Below, in pieces: positions 10,081 through 19,477 of a stretch of DNA of 64,000 bases. Within the stretch, counting starts at the first letter, position 1. Each line of letters opens with the position of its first letter. The notes beneath the pieces were generated by a model, which searched no databases, was not told where the DNA came from, and saw only the letters and a program-made list of their open reading frames with translations. The stretch comes from Alphaproteobacteria bacterium (lineage in GTDB: Bacteria > Pseudomonadota > Alphaproteobacteria > Caulobacterales > Parvularculaceae), in NCBI GenBank assembly GCA_016125425.1, contig WGLT01000022.1, forward strand, positions 1 to 64,000, given 5' to 3'. The position numbers and the translations under genes were made by a program.

Positions 10081-12138
10081 ATGACCGGGGCTGAAATTCT
10101 CAAGGACGGCGAGGGAGCGCGCGCGCGCGGGGACAATTTCGCAGCGGCGCTCTCGCGCGCCATCGACAGCGCGGGCGATTGGCTCGCGAGGAGCCAGAAA
10201 GCGGGCGGTTATTGGGTCGGCCGGCTTGAATCCAATTCCTGCATGGAGGCGCAGTGGCGCCTCGCGCTCTGGTTCATGCGGCTCGACGATCACCATTTGA
10301 ACGCGCGGCTCGCGCAGTCTTTGCGCGACGCGCAGAGCGAGGATGGCTCCTGGCGCATTTATTACGGCGCGCCGGCCGGCGACATCAACACGACGGTGGA
10401 GGCCTATGCGGCGTTGAGGTGCGAGGGCGACGATCCGAACGCGCCGCATATGCGCCGCGCGCGCGAATGGATTCTCTCCAGGGGCGGACTGAAGAATGTG
10501 CGCGTCTTCACGCGTTACTGGCTGGCGCTCATCGGCGAGTGGCCGTGGGAGAAGACGCCGAACCTGCCGCCCGAGGTGATCTGGTTCCCGAACTGGTTTG
10601 TCTTTTCAATCTACAATTTCGCGCAATGGGCGCGCGCGACCTTGATGCCGATTGCGATTTTGTCGGCGCGCCGGCCGGCGCGCCCGCTGCCGGCCGATCG
10701 CCGCCTCGACGAGCTTTTTCCTGAAGGCCGCGAACGCTTCGATTACGAACTGCCGCGCAAGCCGCAGGCCGATTTCTGGGACCGATTTTTCCGCACGGCC
10801 GACAAGGCGTTGCATGCGCTGCAAAGCTTCGGCGCCAGAACCGGAATCGGCCTCTTTCGGAACGCGGCGGTCAAGCGCGTGCTCGAATGGATCATTCAGC
10901 ATCAGGACGCCGACGGCGTGTGGGGCGGCATCCAGCCGCCCTGGATCTATTCGCTCATGGCGCTCTACACGGAAGGCTATGCCGTCGATCACCCGAATCT
11001 TGCGGCCGGAATCGGCGCGCTCGACGACCCGCGCTGGCGCGTCGACGTCGGCGGGGCGACTTACATCCAGGCGTCGACCTCGCCCGTATGGGACACCGAA
11101 CTGGCGCTGCTCGCGCTCGACGATGCGGCGCTGATCGAGAAATATCCGGCCGAGGTCGACAAAGCCGTTCAGTGGCTGCTCGACCAGCAGGTCAGGCGCC
11201 CGGGCGACTGGCAGGTGAAGGTTCCGAACGTCGCGCCGGGCGGCTGGGCCTTCGAATACAAGAACTACTTCTATCCCGATACGGACGATACCGCCGTCGC
11301 GCTGATCATTCTCTCGCAATTCCGGGACGATCCGAAATGGAGAGAGCGGGGCGTTGAGGAGGCGATCCGTCTCGGCGTCGATTGGCTGACCGCCATGCAG
11401 TCGGCCTCCGGCGGCTGGGGCGCCTTCGACAAGGACAACACCAAGCAGATCCTGACCAAGATTCCGTTCTGCGATTTCGGCGAAGCGCTCGACCCGCCGT
11501 CGGTCGACGTCACTGCGCATATCATCGAGGCGTTCGGCAAGCTTGGGTTTAACAAGAGCCACCCGGCGATGGTCCGCGCGCTCCAATGGATAAAGAACGA
11601 GCAGGAGGCGGACGGCTCCTGGTTCGGCCGCTGGGGCGTCAATTACGTCTACGGCACGGGCGCCGTGCTGCCGGCGCTTGAAGCGATCGGCGAGGACATG
11701 TCGGCGCCCTATGTCGCGCGCGCCTGTGACTGGCTTGTCTCCATGCAGCAGCCGGATGGCGGCTGGGGCGAATCTTGCGCCTCTTATATGGACCCGGCGA
11801 TGAAGGGACGCGGGACGACGACGGCCTCGCAGACAGCGTGGGCGTTGATGGGACTCGTCGCGGCGAACCGGCCGCAGGACCGCGATGCGATCCAGCGCGG
11901 CCTCGCTTTTCTCATCGAGCGGCAAAAGGAAGGCACGTGGGAGGAGCCGGAATATACGGGAACCGGATTCCCCGGCTATGGCGTCGGCCAGACGATCAAG
12001 CTCGGCGATCCTCTGCTTACGGAGCGCCTGAAGCAGGGCCCGGAGCTCTCGCGCGCCTTCATGATCAACTACAATCTCTACCGCCACTACTTCCCGCTAA
12101 TGGCGATGGGCCGGGCAAGGAAGGCGCTCGGCGCATAG
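10081..12138 (+). CDS. shc: Squalene-hopene cyclase
   Basis: This enzyme cyclises squalene to hopene, the committed step to hopanoid membrane lipids; it acts as a monotopic inner-membrane enzyme. The 685-residue length is typical. The catalytic acid motif DTDDTA is present at residues 400-405, and several QW repeats are visible (DGVWGGIQ, ASGGWGAFDKDN, DGSWFGRWG, DGGWGE, KEGTWEE). The C-terminus carries the conserved YRHYFPLMAMGRA block. No hpnCDE squalene-synthesis genes or hopanoid-tailoring genes accompany it here, so the rest of the pathway must lie elsewhere. The start ATG is 10081, with no strong ribosome site; it overlaps nothing. Confidence 0.96.
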   Translation: MTGAEILKDGEGARARGDNFAAALSRAIDSAGDWLARSQKAGGYWVGRLESNSCMEAQWRLALWFMRLDDHHLNARLAQSLRDAQSEDGSWRIYYGAPAGDINTTVEAYAALRCEGDDPNAPHMRRAREWILSRGGLKNVRVFTRYWLALIGEWPWEKTPNLPPEVIWFPNWFVFSIYNFAQWARATLMPIAILSARRPARPLPADRRLDELFPEGRERFDYELPRKPQADFWDRFFRTADKALHALQSFGARTGIGLFRNAAVKRVLEWIIQHQDADGVWGGIQPPWIYSLMALYTEGYAVDHPNLAAGIGALDDPRWRVDVGGATYIQASTSPVWDTELALLALDDAALIEKYPAEVDKAVQWLLDQQVRRPGDWQVKVPNVAPGGWAFEYKNYFYPDTDDTAVALIILSQFRDDPKWRERGVEEAIRLGVDWLTAMQSASGGWGAFDKDNTKQILTKIPFCDFGEALDPPSVDVTAHIIEAFGKLGFNKSHPAMVRALQWIKNEQEADGSWFGRWGVNYVYGTGAVLPALEAIGEDMSAPYVARACDWLVSMQQPDGGWGESCASYMDPAMKGRGTTTASQTAWALMGLVAANRPQDRDAIQRGLAFLIERQKEGTWEEPEYTGTGFPGYGVGQTIKLGDPLLTERLKQGPELSRAFMINYNLYRHYFPLMAMGRARKALGA

Positions 12139-12174
12139 CGCGGAAAAAACCGCGCGAGGCGCGCGCGACGCCCT

Positions 12175-13305
12175 TTACGAGCAACTTCCTTTCATCTCCT
12201 TGATCCACTGACGGATCAGCGCGACGCCTTCTTCATGTTCGACGGCGCGGCCGAGCTCCGGCATCATCGCGCCGGGATCGTCGATCTCCATGCGGTAAAG
12301 AAGGATCGATCGATCGGGTTCGCCCGGTACGATGTCGAAGGGCCGCCCGCCCGTTCCCGCGCCCGCCGCGATCGGCGACTTGCACAGACCCGTGCGCGGC
12401 CCGAATTCGGCCATCGGGCGAAGATCGAGGCCGGATGTGTCGGCGGGGCCCGTGGGGCTGTGGCAATGGCTGCAATTGGCGTCGAGATAGGCGCGCGCGC
12501 GCGCGTCGAGCGGCGCGGACGCGTCCGTCCAGTCGGCGTTTTTCGGCGCCTTATCCGCGCCCGGATAGCCGGCGAGCATGCCTTTTTCGTCCCAGACATC
12601 GAGCTGGTTCTTTCCGGCGACGAAAGTCGACATCTTGTTTAGGTGCCGCGCCTTCGGACCGATGGGACGCAGTTCGCGCGTTTTGAGAGTCGTCGCATGG
12701 CAGCCTTTGCACTGATTGGCGTTCGGGACGAGATAGTTGAATTTCTCCTCGCGCCCGTCGGGCCGGCGCATCGTCATCGGAATAATCTCGCCCGCGCGTT
12801 TGAGAACCGCGTCCGTCTGGTCGGCGTTCCAGACATAGGGCAAGCCTACCCAGCCGTTCTTGCGGCGGGCGAGAATGCGCGTTTCGACAAGATGATAGCC
12901 TTTCAACGACATTGCGCCGTTCTTGACAGTGTGGTCGGCACCGTAAGTGACTTTGCCGTCCCAGGTTCCGTCCGCTTCCGGATAAAAGAAAGTCTTGGCG
13001 ATAATCGTGCCGACCGGAAAATCGAACGCCTCGCTCGCGTTATAGACCGCCTTCCTTCCTTCAGGCAAAGCGACGGCGCGCAGCTTCAGCGCATAATCGG
13101 AAAAGAGAGGCGTCGCGATGTCATAGGGAACGACACCCTTCGACAGCGCGAGTTCGCCGTCATGAACGCTGATCACGCCCCAGTCGCTGAGATGTTCGGG
13201 AAAGCCCTCGGCGTGGAATGTCGGCGTCGGCGCCGGCCTCGAGCAGGCCGCGAGCGCCGCAGCGGCGGCGATAATCGCCGCGATCCGAAGCTTCGCCGCG
13301 CGCAT
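12175..13305 (-). CDS. SO_2930 family diheme c-type cytochrome lipoprotein
   Basis: A 376-residue exported protein with a lipoprotein signal (lipobox LAAC near residues 18-21) and two covalent heme motifs, CKGCH near residue 199 and CSHCH near 280. The order and length match the SO_2930 (HNE_0200) cytochrome family. Its partner in many proteobacteria is the parallel beta-helix protein encoded immediately upstream here, with only 2 bases between the genes. The heme domains suggest periplasmic electron transfer, but no enzymatic partner for the pair is known to me. The gene converges on shc. Confidence 0.88.
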   Translation of the reverse strand: MRAAKLRIAAIIAAAAALAACSRPAPTPTFHAEGFPEHLSDWGVISVHDGELALSKGVVPYDIATPLFSDYALKLRAVALPEGRKAVYNASEAFDFPVGTIIAKTFFYPEADGTWDGKVTYGADHTVKNGAMSLKGYHLVETRILARRKNGWVGLPYVWNADQTDAVLKRAGEIIPMTMRRPDGREEKFNYLVPNANQCKGCHATTLKTRELRPIGPKARHLNKMSTFVAGKNQLDVWDEKGMLAGYPGADKAPKNADWTDASAPLDARARAYLDANCSHCHSPTGPADTSGLDLRPMAEFGPRTGLCKSPIAAGAGTGGRPFDIVPGEPDRSILLYRMEIDDPGAMMPELGRAVEHEEGVALIRQWIKEMKGSCS

Positions 13306-13307
13306 CG

Positions 13308-14561
13308 CTAGCCGGCCTTCAGCAGATTGGCCGGAAGTTCGACCGGCGGCAATTTCTTCAGCGCGCAGGCGTGGGCCGCCGTATCGATCTTCGGATTCTT
13401 GTAATCGTCCGGCGCGTCGATATCGAGAACCTCGGCGCCGTCATTCTGCACACAGAGTTTCAGATCGTCCGGAAGCGCGCCGTTTTGAAGCTTGTCGGGA
13501 TTGACATAGCCGTCCCAGAGTATGTCGGGCAGCGCGCCGGTCGGGCCGAACATGGCGACGCGCAACGCCTGCAGCTTGAGGTTGTCGGGATTCTTGCCGC
13601 CGTCCGAGAGGCGGTTGCCGTAAATATAGACGCCCTCCGGATAGGGATCGAAGGCGCTTGTCATGCCCTCGCGCGACAGGCCGGAGGAATAGACCGACGC
13701 GACAATGATATTGGCTGTCTTGTTGCCGGAAATGTCGTTGTCGAAAATCTCGACCTGGTCGTTCGAATTGACGACCACGCCCGAACCGGCCGGAACGGAC
13801 GAGACCGCCGAGCCCGGAAGGCCGAAATTCTTGTGGTTGTTGTCGACGATCTTGTTGTGAAACACGCGAGTGCGCGCGCCGGGCTGGGCGAGATTGGGCA
13901 TGTTGAAGACGAGAATGCCGCCGGTATTGCCGGTCGCGACATTGTCATGCACGTCGGCGTCATAGGTATTCTCGATCTCGATGCCGGCGACGTTTTTCTC
14001 CGCGCGGCTGTTCCGGACGATGACGTTTTTCGACTGGCCGACATAGATACCGGCGTCCGAGGCGCCGATGGCGACGCATCCGTCGATCAGCACATTCGTC
14101 GTGCGAACAGGGTAGAGCCCGTAGGCGCCGTTGGAGGTTTTCGGCTCGCCGGTCCATTCGGCGCGCACGCGGCGGATGATGATGTTTTCGCCTTCATTGA
14201 TTTTCAGCGCGTCGCCCTTGGTGTCTTCGATCGCGAGATCCTCGATCGTGAAATTATTGGCCGTCACAAGCAGGCCTTCCGCGCCCGCGACCTGCCCCTT
14301 GAAGCTGAGGACCGTCTTGTCCATCCCCGCGCCTTTGATCGTCACGCCGTCAATATCGAGCGAAAGCGAGCGGTCGAAGGAATAAGTCCCGGCGGGAATC
14401 GTGATGACATCGCCGGGTTTTGCATCGAGAAGCTGCGTTTGCAGCCTGTCCTGATAGGAGGAGTCCGCAGCCGGAGACGGGCCCTCCGCCTTTTCCGGCT
14501 TCTGGCCGCACGAAAGGAGCGCCAGAGCGCTCGCCGCGATCAGCAGAATTTTGCCTGTCAT
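13308..14561 (-). CDS. Parallel beta-helix repeat lipoprotein (SO_2929-type partner)
   Basis: A 417-residue exported protein. The ATG at 14561 was selected because it follows GGGAGGAAAA and starts a lipoprotein signal (MTGKILLIAASALALLSC). After a short linker come many 20-25 residue turns with N/D/G-rich corners (VTIKGAGMDKTVLSF, NVLIDGCVAIGASDAGIYVG, GIEIENTYDADVHDNVA), typical of right-handed parallel beta-helices of the pectate-lyase/NosD kind. It is co-transcribed with the diheme cytochrome. Families with this fold bind or cleave polysaccharides or mature metal centres; the actual role of this pair is unknown. Confidence 0.85.
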   Translation of the reverse strand: MTGKILLIAASALALLSCGQKPEKAEGPSPAADSSYQDRLQTQLLDAKPGDVITIPAGTYSFDRSLSLDIDGVTIKGAGMDKTVLSFKGQVAGAEGLLVTANNFTIEDLAIEDTKGDALKINEGENIIIRRVRAEWTGEPKTSNGAYGLYPVRTTNVLIDGCVAIGASDAGIYVGQSKNVIVRNSRAEKNVAGIEIENTYDADVHDNVATGNTGGILVFNMPNLAQPGARTRVFHNKIVDNNHKNFGLPGSAVSSVPAGSGVVVNSNDQVEIFDNDISGNKTANIIVASVYSSGLSREGMTSAFDPYPEGVYIYGNRLSDGGKNPDNLKLQALRVAMFGPTGALPDILWDGYVNPDKLQNGALPDDLKLCVQNDGAEVLDIDAPDDYKNPKIDTAAHACALKKLPPVELPANLLKAG

Positions 14562-14640
14562 GCCCGCATTTTCCTCCCGCCTAGATTTTTGCGGCGAGGA
14601 TAGGCGATCGCGCCTTCGGGACAAAGGCCGCGCCGCAGTC

Positions 14641-15303
14641 TCACGCCGCCGAGTCGATGACGCCCTTGAAGAAGGACAGGCCGTCGACGCCGCCGAGCAG
14701 CGGCGAAATCACGCGCTCGGGATGCGGCATCAGGCCGAGCACATTGCCGGATTCGTTCAGAACGCCGGCGATGTCGCGGGCCGATCCGTTCGGATTGTCG
14801 ACATAACGGAAGGCCACGCGGCCTTCGCCTTCGAGGCGGTCGAGCGTCTCATCGTCGGCGAAATAATTGCCGTCATGATGGGCGACCGGGAAATCGACAT
14901 ACTGGCCTTCGTAAAAACCGCTCGTAAACATCGATTGACTGTTTTCGACGCGCAAAGTCGTCATGCGGCAGACGAAATTGAGGCCGGCGTTGCGCAAGAG
15001 GGCGCCCGGGAGCAGCCCCGCTTCGGTCAGGATCTGGAAGCCGTTGCAGATGCCGAGCACCGGCGTTCCCGCTTTCGCGCGCTCGACGACGGCGCGCATG
15101 ATCGGCGATCGGGCGGCCATCGCGCCGGAGCGCAGATAGTCGCCATAGGAAAAGCCGCCCGGCAGAACGATGAAGTCCGTATCGGGAAGATCTGAGTCGG
15201 CGTGCCAAACCATCGCCGGCGCCTTGCCGGTCGTCTTTTCGAGAGCGACGGCGACATCCCGGTCGCAATTGGAGGCGGGGAATACGATGACGGCGGGTTT
15301 CAT
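14641..15303 (-). CDS. purQ: Phosphoribosylformylglycinamidine synthase, glutaminase subunit PurQ
   Basis: Provides ammonia from glutamine for the fourth step of purine synthesis, in complex with PurS and PurL. The 220-residue class I glutamine amidotransferase carries the nucleophile Cys86 in GICNGFQ and the His194/Glu196 dyad in MPHPE. Length and the start SNCDRD are typical. It is the last gene of a purS-methyltransferase-SDR-purQ run, 14 bases after the SDR stop. purL, normally next, is not found; the gene that follows on this strand is the beta-helix lipoprotein. Confidence 0.97.
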   Translation of the reverse strand: MKPAVIVFPASNCDRDVAVALEKTTGKAPAMVWHADSDLPDTDFIVLPGGFSYGDYLRSGAMAARSPIMRAVVERAKAGTPVLGICNGFQILTEAGLLPGALLRNAGLNFVCRMTTLRVENSQSMFTSGFYEGQYVDFPVAHHDGNYFADDETLDRLEGEGRVAFRYVDNPNGSARDIAGVLNESGNVLGLMPHPERVISPLLGGVDGLSFFKGVIDSAA

Positions 15304-15317
15304 GCGAGTGCCTTCTC

Positions 15318-16256
15318 TTATATCGGCCAGACGACGCCGGTGAGCTCTTCAGAGACATCCCAGAGGCGCCTGGCGTCCTGTTGGTTGCGCGCCTGCGGGG
15401 CGGTTCTGGCCGCGCCGACAGGCCCTGTCATATCGTAAAACCCGGTCGGTCCGTAATAGCCGCCCGGCCTGGCTTCCTCGCCGGCGGCGCAGAGCACCGT
15501 CGGGACGGCGCCCTTGGCGGCGGGCTGCGCGAACATCGCATTCAGCGGGCGAAAGGCGAGGGCGGCGAAGCGGGACGGTCCGGAAAACTGCAAATTCGTA
15601 TCCGAATAGCCCGGATGGCAGGCGTAGCTCCTCGAGCGCCGCCCGCCTTGTTCGAGGCGGCGGTTGAGCTCCAGCGCGAAGACCAGATTGGCGAGTTTGC
15701 TCTGGGCGTAGGCGCGCGTCGGCGAATAGGCGCGCCCGGACATCAGATCGTCGAAGCGCAGCGCCCCGAATCGATGCGCGATGCTCGAGACGGAGACGAA
15801 TCGGCCGCCGGCTTTCTCCACGAGGTCGAACAGAAGACCCGCCAGGGCGAAATGTCCCAAATGATTGACGCCGAACTGCATTTCGAAGCCGTCCGCCGTC
15901 ATCTGCCTTTGCGGCGCCATCATGATTCCGGCGTTGGCGATGAGGCCGTCGATCGCTGCGAGATTCTCGCGCAGCCTCTTGGCCGCAAGGCGCACGGAGG
16001 AAAGATCGTTGAGAAGCAGCGGCGCGTAATCGAAAACGCCCCCCGGCGCCACGGTCCGCAGATGCGCGACCGCGGCCTCGCCTTTCTCCTTGCTCCGCGC
16101 CAGAATCGTCACGCGCGCGCGTTTGCCTCCGAGAAGCCGCGCCGCCTCGATGCCAATGCCGCTATTGCCGCCGGTGATCACAAAGACGCGGCCGTCGAGA
16201 TCCGGGAGACGATCCGGCGTCCAGCCTCTCGGCCCGAATCCGGCGGCCTCGTTCAT
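15318..16256 (-). CDS. Short-chain dehydrogenase (retinol-dehydrogenase/oxidoreductase-like SDR)
   Basis: A 312-residue SDR enzyme with the NAD(P) motif TGGNSGIG near residue 28, a LIANAGIM motif, and the catalytic Ser-Tyr-Lys set (SVSSIA, then YAQSKLAN). The wide C-terminal region with [10 protein letters not shown] resembles the retinol/WW-domain-oxidoreductase-like SDRs often annotated as protochlorophyllide reductase-like. The substrate is unknown. The ATG at 16256 overlaps the methyltransferase stop (ATGA). An in-frame extension further upstream lies inside that gene and was rejected. It sits inside the purine run, between purS and purQ. Confidence 0.88.
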   Translation of the reverse strand: MNEAAGFGPRGWTPDRLPDLDGRVFVITGGNSGIGIEAARLLGGKRARVTILARSKEKGEAAVAHLRTVAPGGVFDYAPLLLNDLSSVRLAAKRLRENLAAIDGLIANAGIMMAPQRQMTADGFEMQFGVNHLGHFALAGLLFDLVEKAGGRFVSVSSIAHRFGALRFDDLMSGRAYSPTRAYAQSKLANLVFALELNRRLEQGGRRSRSYACHPGYSDTNLQFSGPSRFAALAFRPLNAMFAQPAAKGAVPTVLCAAGEEARPGGYYGPTGFYDMTGPVGAARTAPQARNQQDARRLWDVSEELTGVVWPI

Positions 16257-16966
16257 CCCGCGCTTCCCTTCCTGCCGATCAGCACGAAATGGCCGAAGCC
16301 AGCCTCCGCTTTGAGCGACCGCTCGATCGCGAAGCCTGCTTTTTTCATCTGCTCCGAGAGAGTCTGCTCGGTCGTGAAGGAGATCATCACGTCTCGTCGC
16401 AGCAGGCGCGCGAGGCGCTGGCGCCAGGGCGGGCGAAACTGCTTTGTATGCTGCGGATGGTTCCGGTCGAGATAGGAGCAGATAACCGCGCCGCCGGGCT
16501 TCAGGACGCGCGCCGCCTCCGCGAGAAGCATTTGCGGCTCGCCGGGCTTTAAATGCGTGAACACAGACATGAAGAGGACAATGTCGGCGCTGGCGTCCTC
16601 GGCGGGAATGGCCAACGACGTCACTTCTTCGAATCGCCAGTCTGGGCGGGCGACCTTTTTGCGCGCAAAATCGAGAAGGGCGGGCACGACATCCGTGCCG
16701 AGATAGTCGAGCCGTTCGACATGACGCAGGGCGAAAGCGGCGCGGCCCGATCCGCATCCGACATCGATCAGCCGGAACGGCCCTTTCGGAGCGGTCTCAA
16801 GAACGAGTTCGGCCTGTTTCGCGCCGGCCTTTTCATAGCCGCCGCCGACGGCGCGCTCGGCGAGATCGAATTCGCTTTTCGCGTCCCGGGCGAGAAAGGA
16901 GACAAGATTTCGGTATTCGCGGACGAAGTGCGGAGGACGGGCTGCGAGCAACCTGTCAAACATCAT
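16253..16966 (-). CDS. Class I SAM-dependent methyltransferase
   Basis: A 237-residue methyltransferase. The SAM-binding motif I is VGCGSGRAA (in RLIDVGCGSGRAAFAL), followed by the acidic YLGTDVVP, the DIVLFMSVFTHL motif IV region and RVLKPGGAVICSYL. It resembles UbiE/Coq5-like small-molecule methyltransferases, with no indication of substrate. Two adjacent ATG codons are possible; the first, at 16966, overlaps the purS stop codon as TGATG, which argues for coupling to purS. The downstream overlap with the SDR gene is also ATGA. Confidence 0.87.
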   Translation of the reverse strand: MMFDRLLAARPPHFVREYRNLVSFLARDAKSEFDLAERAVGGGYEKAGAKQAELVLETAPKGPFRLIDVGCGSGRAAFALRHVERLDYLGTDVVPALLDFARKKVARPDWRFEEVTSLAIPAEDASADIVLFMSVFTHLKPGEPQMLLAEAARVLKPGGAVICSYLDRNHPQHTKQFRPPWRQRLARLLRRDVMISFTTEQTLSEQMKKAGFAIERSLKAEAGFGHFVLIGRKGSAG

Positions 16967-17208
16967 CACACCGAGAGTTCGATCGCGTAATTTTCCATCA
17001 CCGGATTGGCGAGGAGCTTCTTGCACATTTCCTCGACGCGGGCCCGCGCGGCGTTTTCATCGGTTTCGGAGAGCGTCATCTCGATAACCTTGCCTTGCCG
17101 GACATTTGCGGCGTCGTCGAAACCGAGTCCTTTGAGCGCGCCTTCGATGGCTTTGCCCTGGGGGTCGAGGACTCCGGGCTTCAGGGTGATGTGAATTCTG
17201 GCCTTCAT
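16966..17208 (-). CDS. purS: Phosphoribosylformylglycinamidine synthase subunit PurS
   Basis: An 80-residue small subunit that bridges PurL and PurQ in the FGAM synthase complex. The start MKARIHITLKPGVLDPQGKA and the ending NPVMENYAIEL are typical of the family. It is the first gene of a minus-strand run in which a methyltransferase and an SDR gene follow with overlapping start and stop codons before purQ. The 153 bases upstream, shared with the divergent antiporter gene, presumably hold the promoter. Confidence 0.96.
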   Translation of the reverse strand: MKARIHITLKPGVLDPQGKAIEGALKGLGFDDAANVRQGKVIEMTLSETDENAARARVEEMCKKLLANPVMENYAIELSV

Positions 17209-17373
17209 GGCGGCTCCGTCGCAGGCGATCCGGGCAAGGGCGGCCTTGCGGGGTCCGGCTTAGCCCGCGCCGGGCCCTGCGGCAAGGTTTCGCGATTGCG
17301 CGGAGGGCGGGCATTGAATAGGGTCCCGCGGCTCAGGGGGGCGGGCTCGCGCTAGGAGAGGGTGATTTCAATC

Positions 17374-18774
17374 ATGACAGGAGTTGTGTTGGGCGACGCT
17401 TCGGGCGCCGCCGCGGGGGTGATTGACGCTGTCGCGAAGACAGCGGCGACCGTGGGGATGAACGTCAAGCCGGGACCCGGCATCCTGGTGTTCGGCATCC
17501 CGCTCGAATTCTTTCTGTTCGCGCTGACGCTGCTCGGCGTCGCGCTGTTCCATCACCGGACGTTTACGGTGGCCGTCACCGGCCTCGCCGCGATCATCGC
17601 CTACAAGCTTTTCTTCACCGGTTTCCATGTGGCCGGCCAGGCGCCGGAGCCGGGGGTGACGGGACTTTGGCATCACTTCTGGCTCGGGCCGGAACGCACC
17701 ATCATCTCCAACCTCTTCCTGCTTCTGCTGGGTTTTTCCGTCCTCTCGCGCCAGTTCGAGCTCAGCAAGGCGCCTGACGCCATGCCGCGCATCCTGCCGG
17801 ACGACTGGACCGGCGGCGTCGCGCTTCTCGCCATGATCTTTTTCATTTCGAGCTTTCTCGACAACATCGCGGCGGCGCTGATCGGCGGCGTCGTCGCGCG
17901 GCACGTCTACAAGGGCAAGGTGCATATCGGCTATCTCGCGGCGATCGTCGCGGCTTCCAATGCGGGCGGGTCGGGCTCGGTCGTCGGCGATACGACGACG
18001 ACCATGATGTGGATCGCCGGCGTCAGCCCTCTCGACGTCGTTCACGCCTATGTCGGCGCGGGCGTGGCCTTCCTCGTCTTCTCCCTGCCGATCGCGCTCA
18101 TCCAGCAGCGCTACCAGCCGATCCAGAAACACAAGGCCCCGGACCTCAAGGTCGACCGGGTCCGGCTCGGCGTTGTTTTCTTCATCCTGCTCTGCGCCGT
18201 CGGAGCCAATGTCTACGCCAATCTCGAAATGCCGGACCTGCTCGACGTCTATCCGATCATCGGCATCGGCGTCTGGGCGGCGATCATTGTCTCTTCCGTC
18301 GTGCGCTGGCCGGACTGGAAAGTGGTGCCGGCGAACTTCAAGGGCACGCTGTTCCTGCTTGCGCTTGTTTCGGCGGCCTCGCTGATGCCGGTCGAGAGCC
18401 TGCCGCGGGCGGCCTGGCAGACAGCGGGCGGTCTCGGCTTCGTCTCGGCGGTGTTCGACAACATCCCGTTGACGGCGCTCGCGCTCAATCAGGGCGGCTA
18501 TGACTGGGGCGTTCTCGCCTATGCGGTGGGCTTCGGAGGCTCGATGATCTGGTTCGGCTCTTCGGCGGGCGTTGCGCTTTCGAACATGTATCCGGAAGCC
18601 AAGACGGTCGGCGGCTGGCTGAAAAACGGCTGGTGGGTGACGGCCGCCTATGTCGCCGGCTTCGCCGCGTTGATCACGGTGATGGGCTGGCGCCCGCATC
18701 CGGAGCATTCGCATGTCCACACGCGCGCGCCGGCGGCGGTCACGGCGCCGGCGAGTCCTGAGGGCGGGCGTTGA
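17374..18774 (+). CDS. NhaD/ArsB-like (ion transporter superfamily) putative Na+/H+ antiporter
   Basis: A 466-residue inner-membrane protein with about 11-12 hydrophobic segments. The signature region SFLDNIAAALIGG followed by AASNAGGSGSVVGDTTTTMMW matches NhaD-type sodium/proton antiporters and related citrate/arsenite carriers of the ion transporter superfamily; the Asp and the Ser/Thr-rich loops are the usual transport residues. Ion specificity cannot be settled from sequence. A GTG at 17362, only a few bases after AGGAG, could add four residues; the ATG was preferred. Divergent from purS. Confidence 0.85.
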   Translation: MTGVVLGDASGAAAGVIDAVAKTAATVGMNVKPGPGILVFGIPLEFFLFALTLLGVALFHHRTFTVAVTGLAAIIAYKLFFTGFHVAGQAPEPGVTGLWHHFWLGPERTIISNLFLLLLGFSVLSRQFELSKAPDAMPRILPDDWTGGVALLAMIFFISSFLDNIAAALIGGVVARHVYKGKVHIGYLAAIVAASNAGGSGSVVGDTTTTMMWIAGVSPLDVVHAYVGAGVAFLVFSLPIALIQQRYQPIQKHKAPDLKVDRVRLGVVFFILLCAVGANVYANLEMPDLLDVYPIIGIGVWAAIIVSSVVRWPDWKVVPANFKGTLFLLALVSAASLMPVESLPRAAWQTAGGLGFVSAVFDNIPLTALALNQGGYDWGVLAYAVGFGGSMIWFGSSAGVALSNMYPEAKTVGGWLKNGWWVTAAYVAGFAALITVMGWRPHPEHSHVHTRAPAAVTAPASPEGGR

Positions 18775-18916
18775 CCCTTGCGGCGCCCGCGCGTTCCCGC
18801 GAAGGCTGGCGGGCCGGCGGCGGCGACGCTATCGTGCGCGCTCCGATATGACAGCACGACCGATCGACCGCCGTCCGGCCTCCGGGAGAGGCCGGCTATC
18901 CCTCGCGCGCTCGCGA

Positions 18917-19468
18917 ATGCGCGCCCGCCCGCCCGAGAGATCGGGCGCGCTCGTCAGCATACGGAGCGCTGAGCCGCGCGACGTCAAGGCGCTGGTTGCG
19001 ATGTGCGACGCGCTCAACGCCTATTCGGGGCTGCCGACCGGCAGGCTGGATCCGAAAGCCTACCGTTCGGCGCTTTTCGGCAAGGACGCCTTTCTGTTCG
19101 CCGAAATCGCCGAGGCGGAAATCTACGATCGGGCGCGCCCGCGCGCGGCGGGTTATGTGCTTGCCCATGACGCCTTCACGACCGACTTCGGCGAGCGCGG
19201 CATGTATATTGTCGATCTTTACGTCGAAGAGGAATGGCGCCGCGCCGGCGTCGGACGGCGCCTTGTGGAGGCGGCGGCGGCGCGGGCGAAGGCGCGCGGC
19301 GGCACGCATCTCTGGTGGGCGTCGATGCCCGGCAACTATGCGGCGCGCCGGTTCTACGATTCGCTCGGGGCGAGCGACGAACGCATTCACAGCCATGCGG
19401 TGTTCGGCAAGGCGTTCGAGCGGCTCGCCGAAGGCGGCGGGCGCCGGCGCAATGGCCGCGCCAGATAG
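18917..19468 (+). CDS. GNAT family N-acetyltransferase
   Basis: The core of the protein (from SIRSAEPRDVKALV onward) is a complete GNAT domain with the acetyl-CoA loop EEWRRAGVGRRLVEAA and the terminal NYAARRFYDSLGA motif. The acceptor is unknown. The start is uncertain: the ATG at 18917 and one at 18848 are both in frame and neither has a convincing ribosome site. The stretch before the domain is arginine-rich and probably partly non-coding. The stop lies 9 bases from the end of the convergent gene. Confidence 0.75.
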   Translation: MRARPPERSGALVSIRSAEPRDVKALVAMCDALNAYSGLPTGRLDPKAYRSALFGKDAFLFAEIAEAEIYDRARPRAAGYVLAHDAFTTDFGERGMYIVDLYVEEEWRRAGVGRRLVEAAAARAKARGGTHLWWASMPGNYAARRFYDSLGASDERIHSHAVFGKAFERLAEGGGRRRNGRAR

Positions 19469-19477
19469 CCCCGGAGT

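Noticed and set aside
10606-12087. 493-codon minus-strand open frame within the squalene-hopene cyclase gene
   Set aside because: It is antisense to a conserved enzyme and has no ribosome site or domain.
16257-16757. N-terminal extension of the SDR gene (167 extra codons)
   Set aside because: The extension lies inside the methyltransferase gene and lacks any domain; the ATG at 16256 sits at a coupled overlap.
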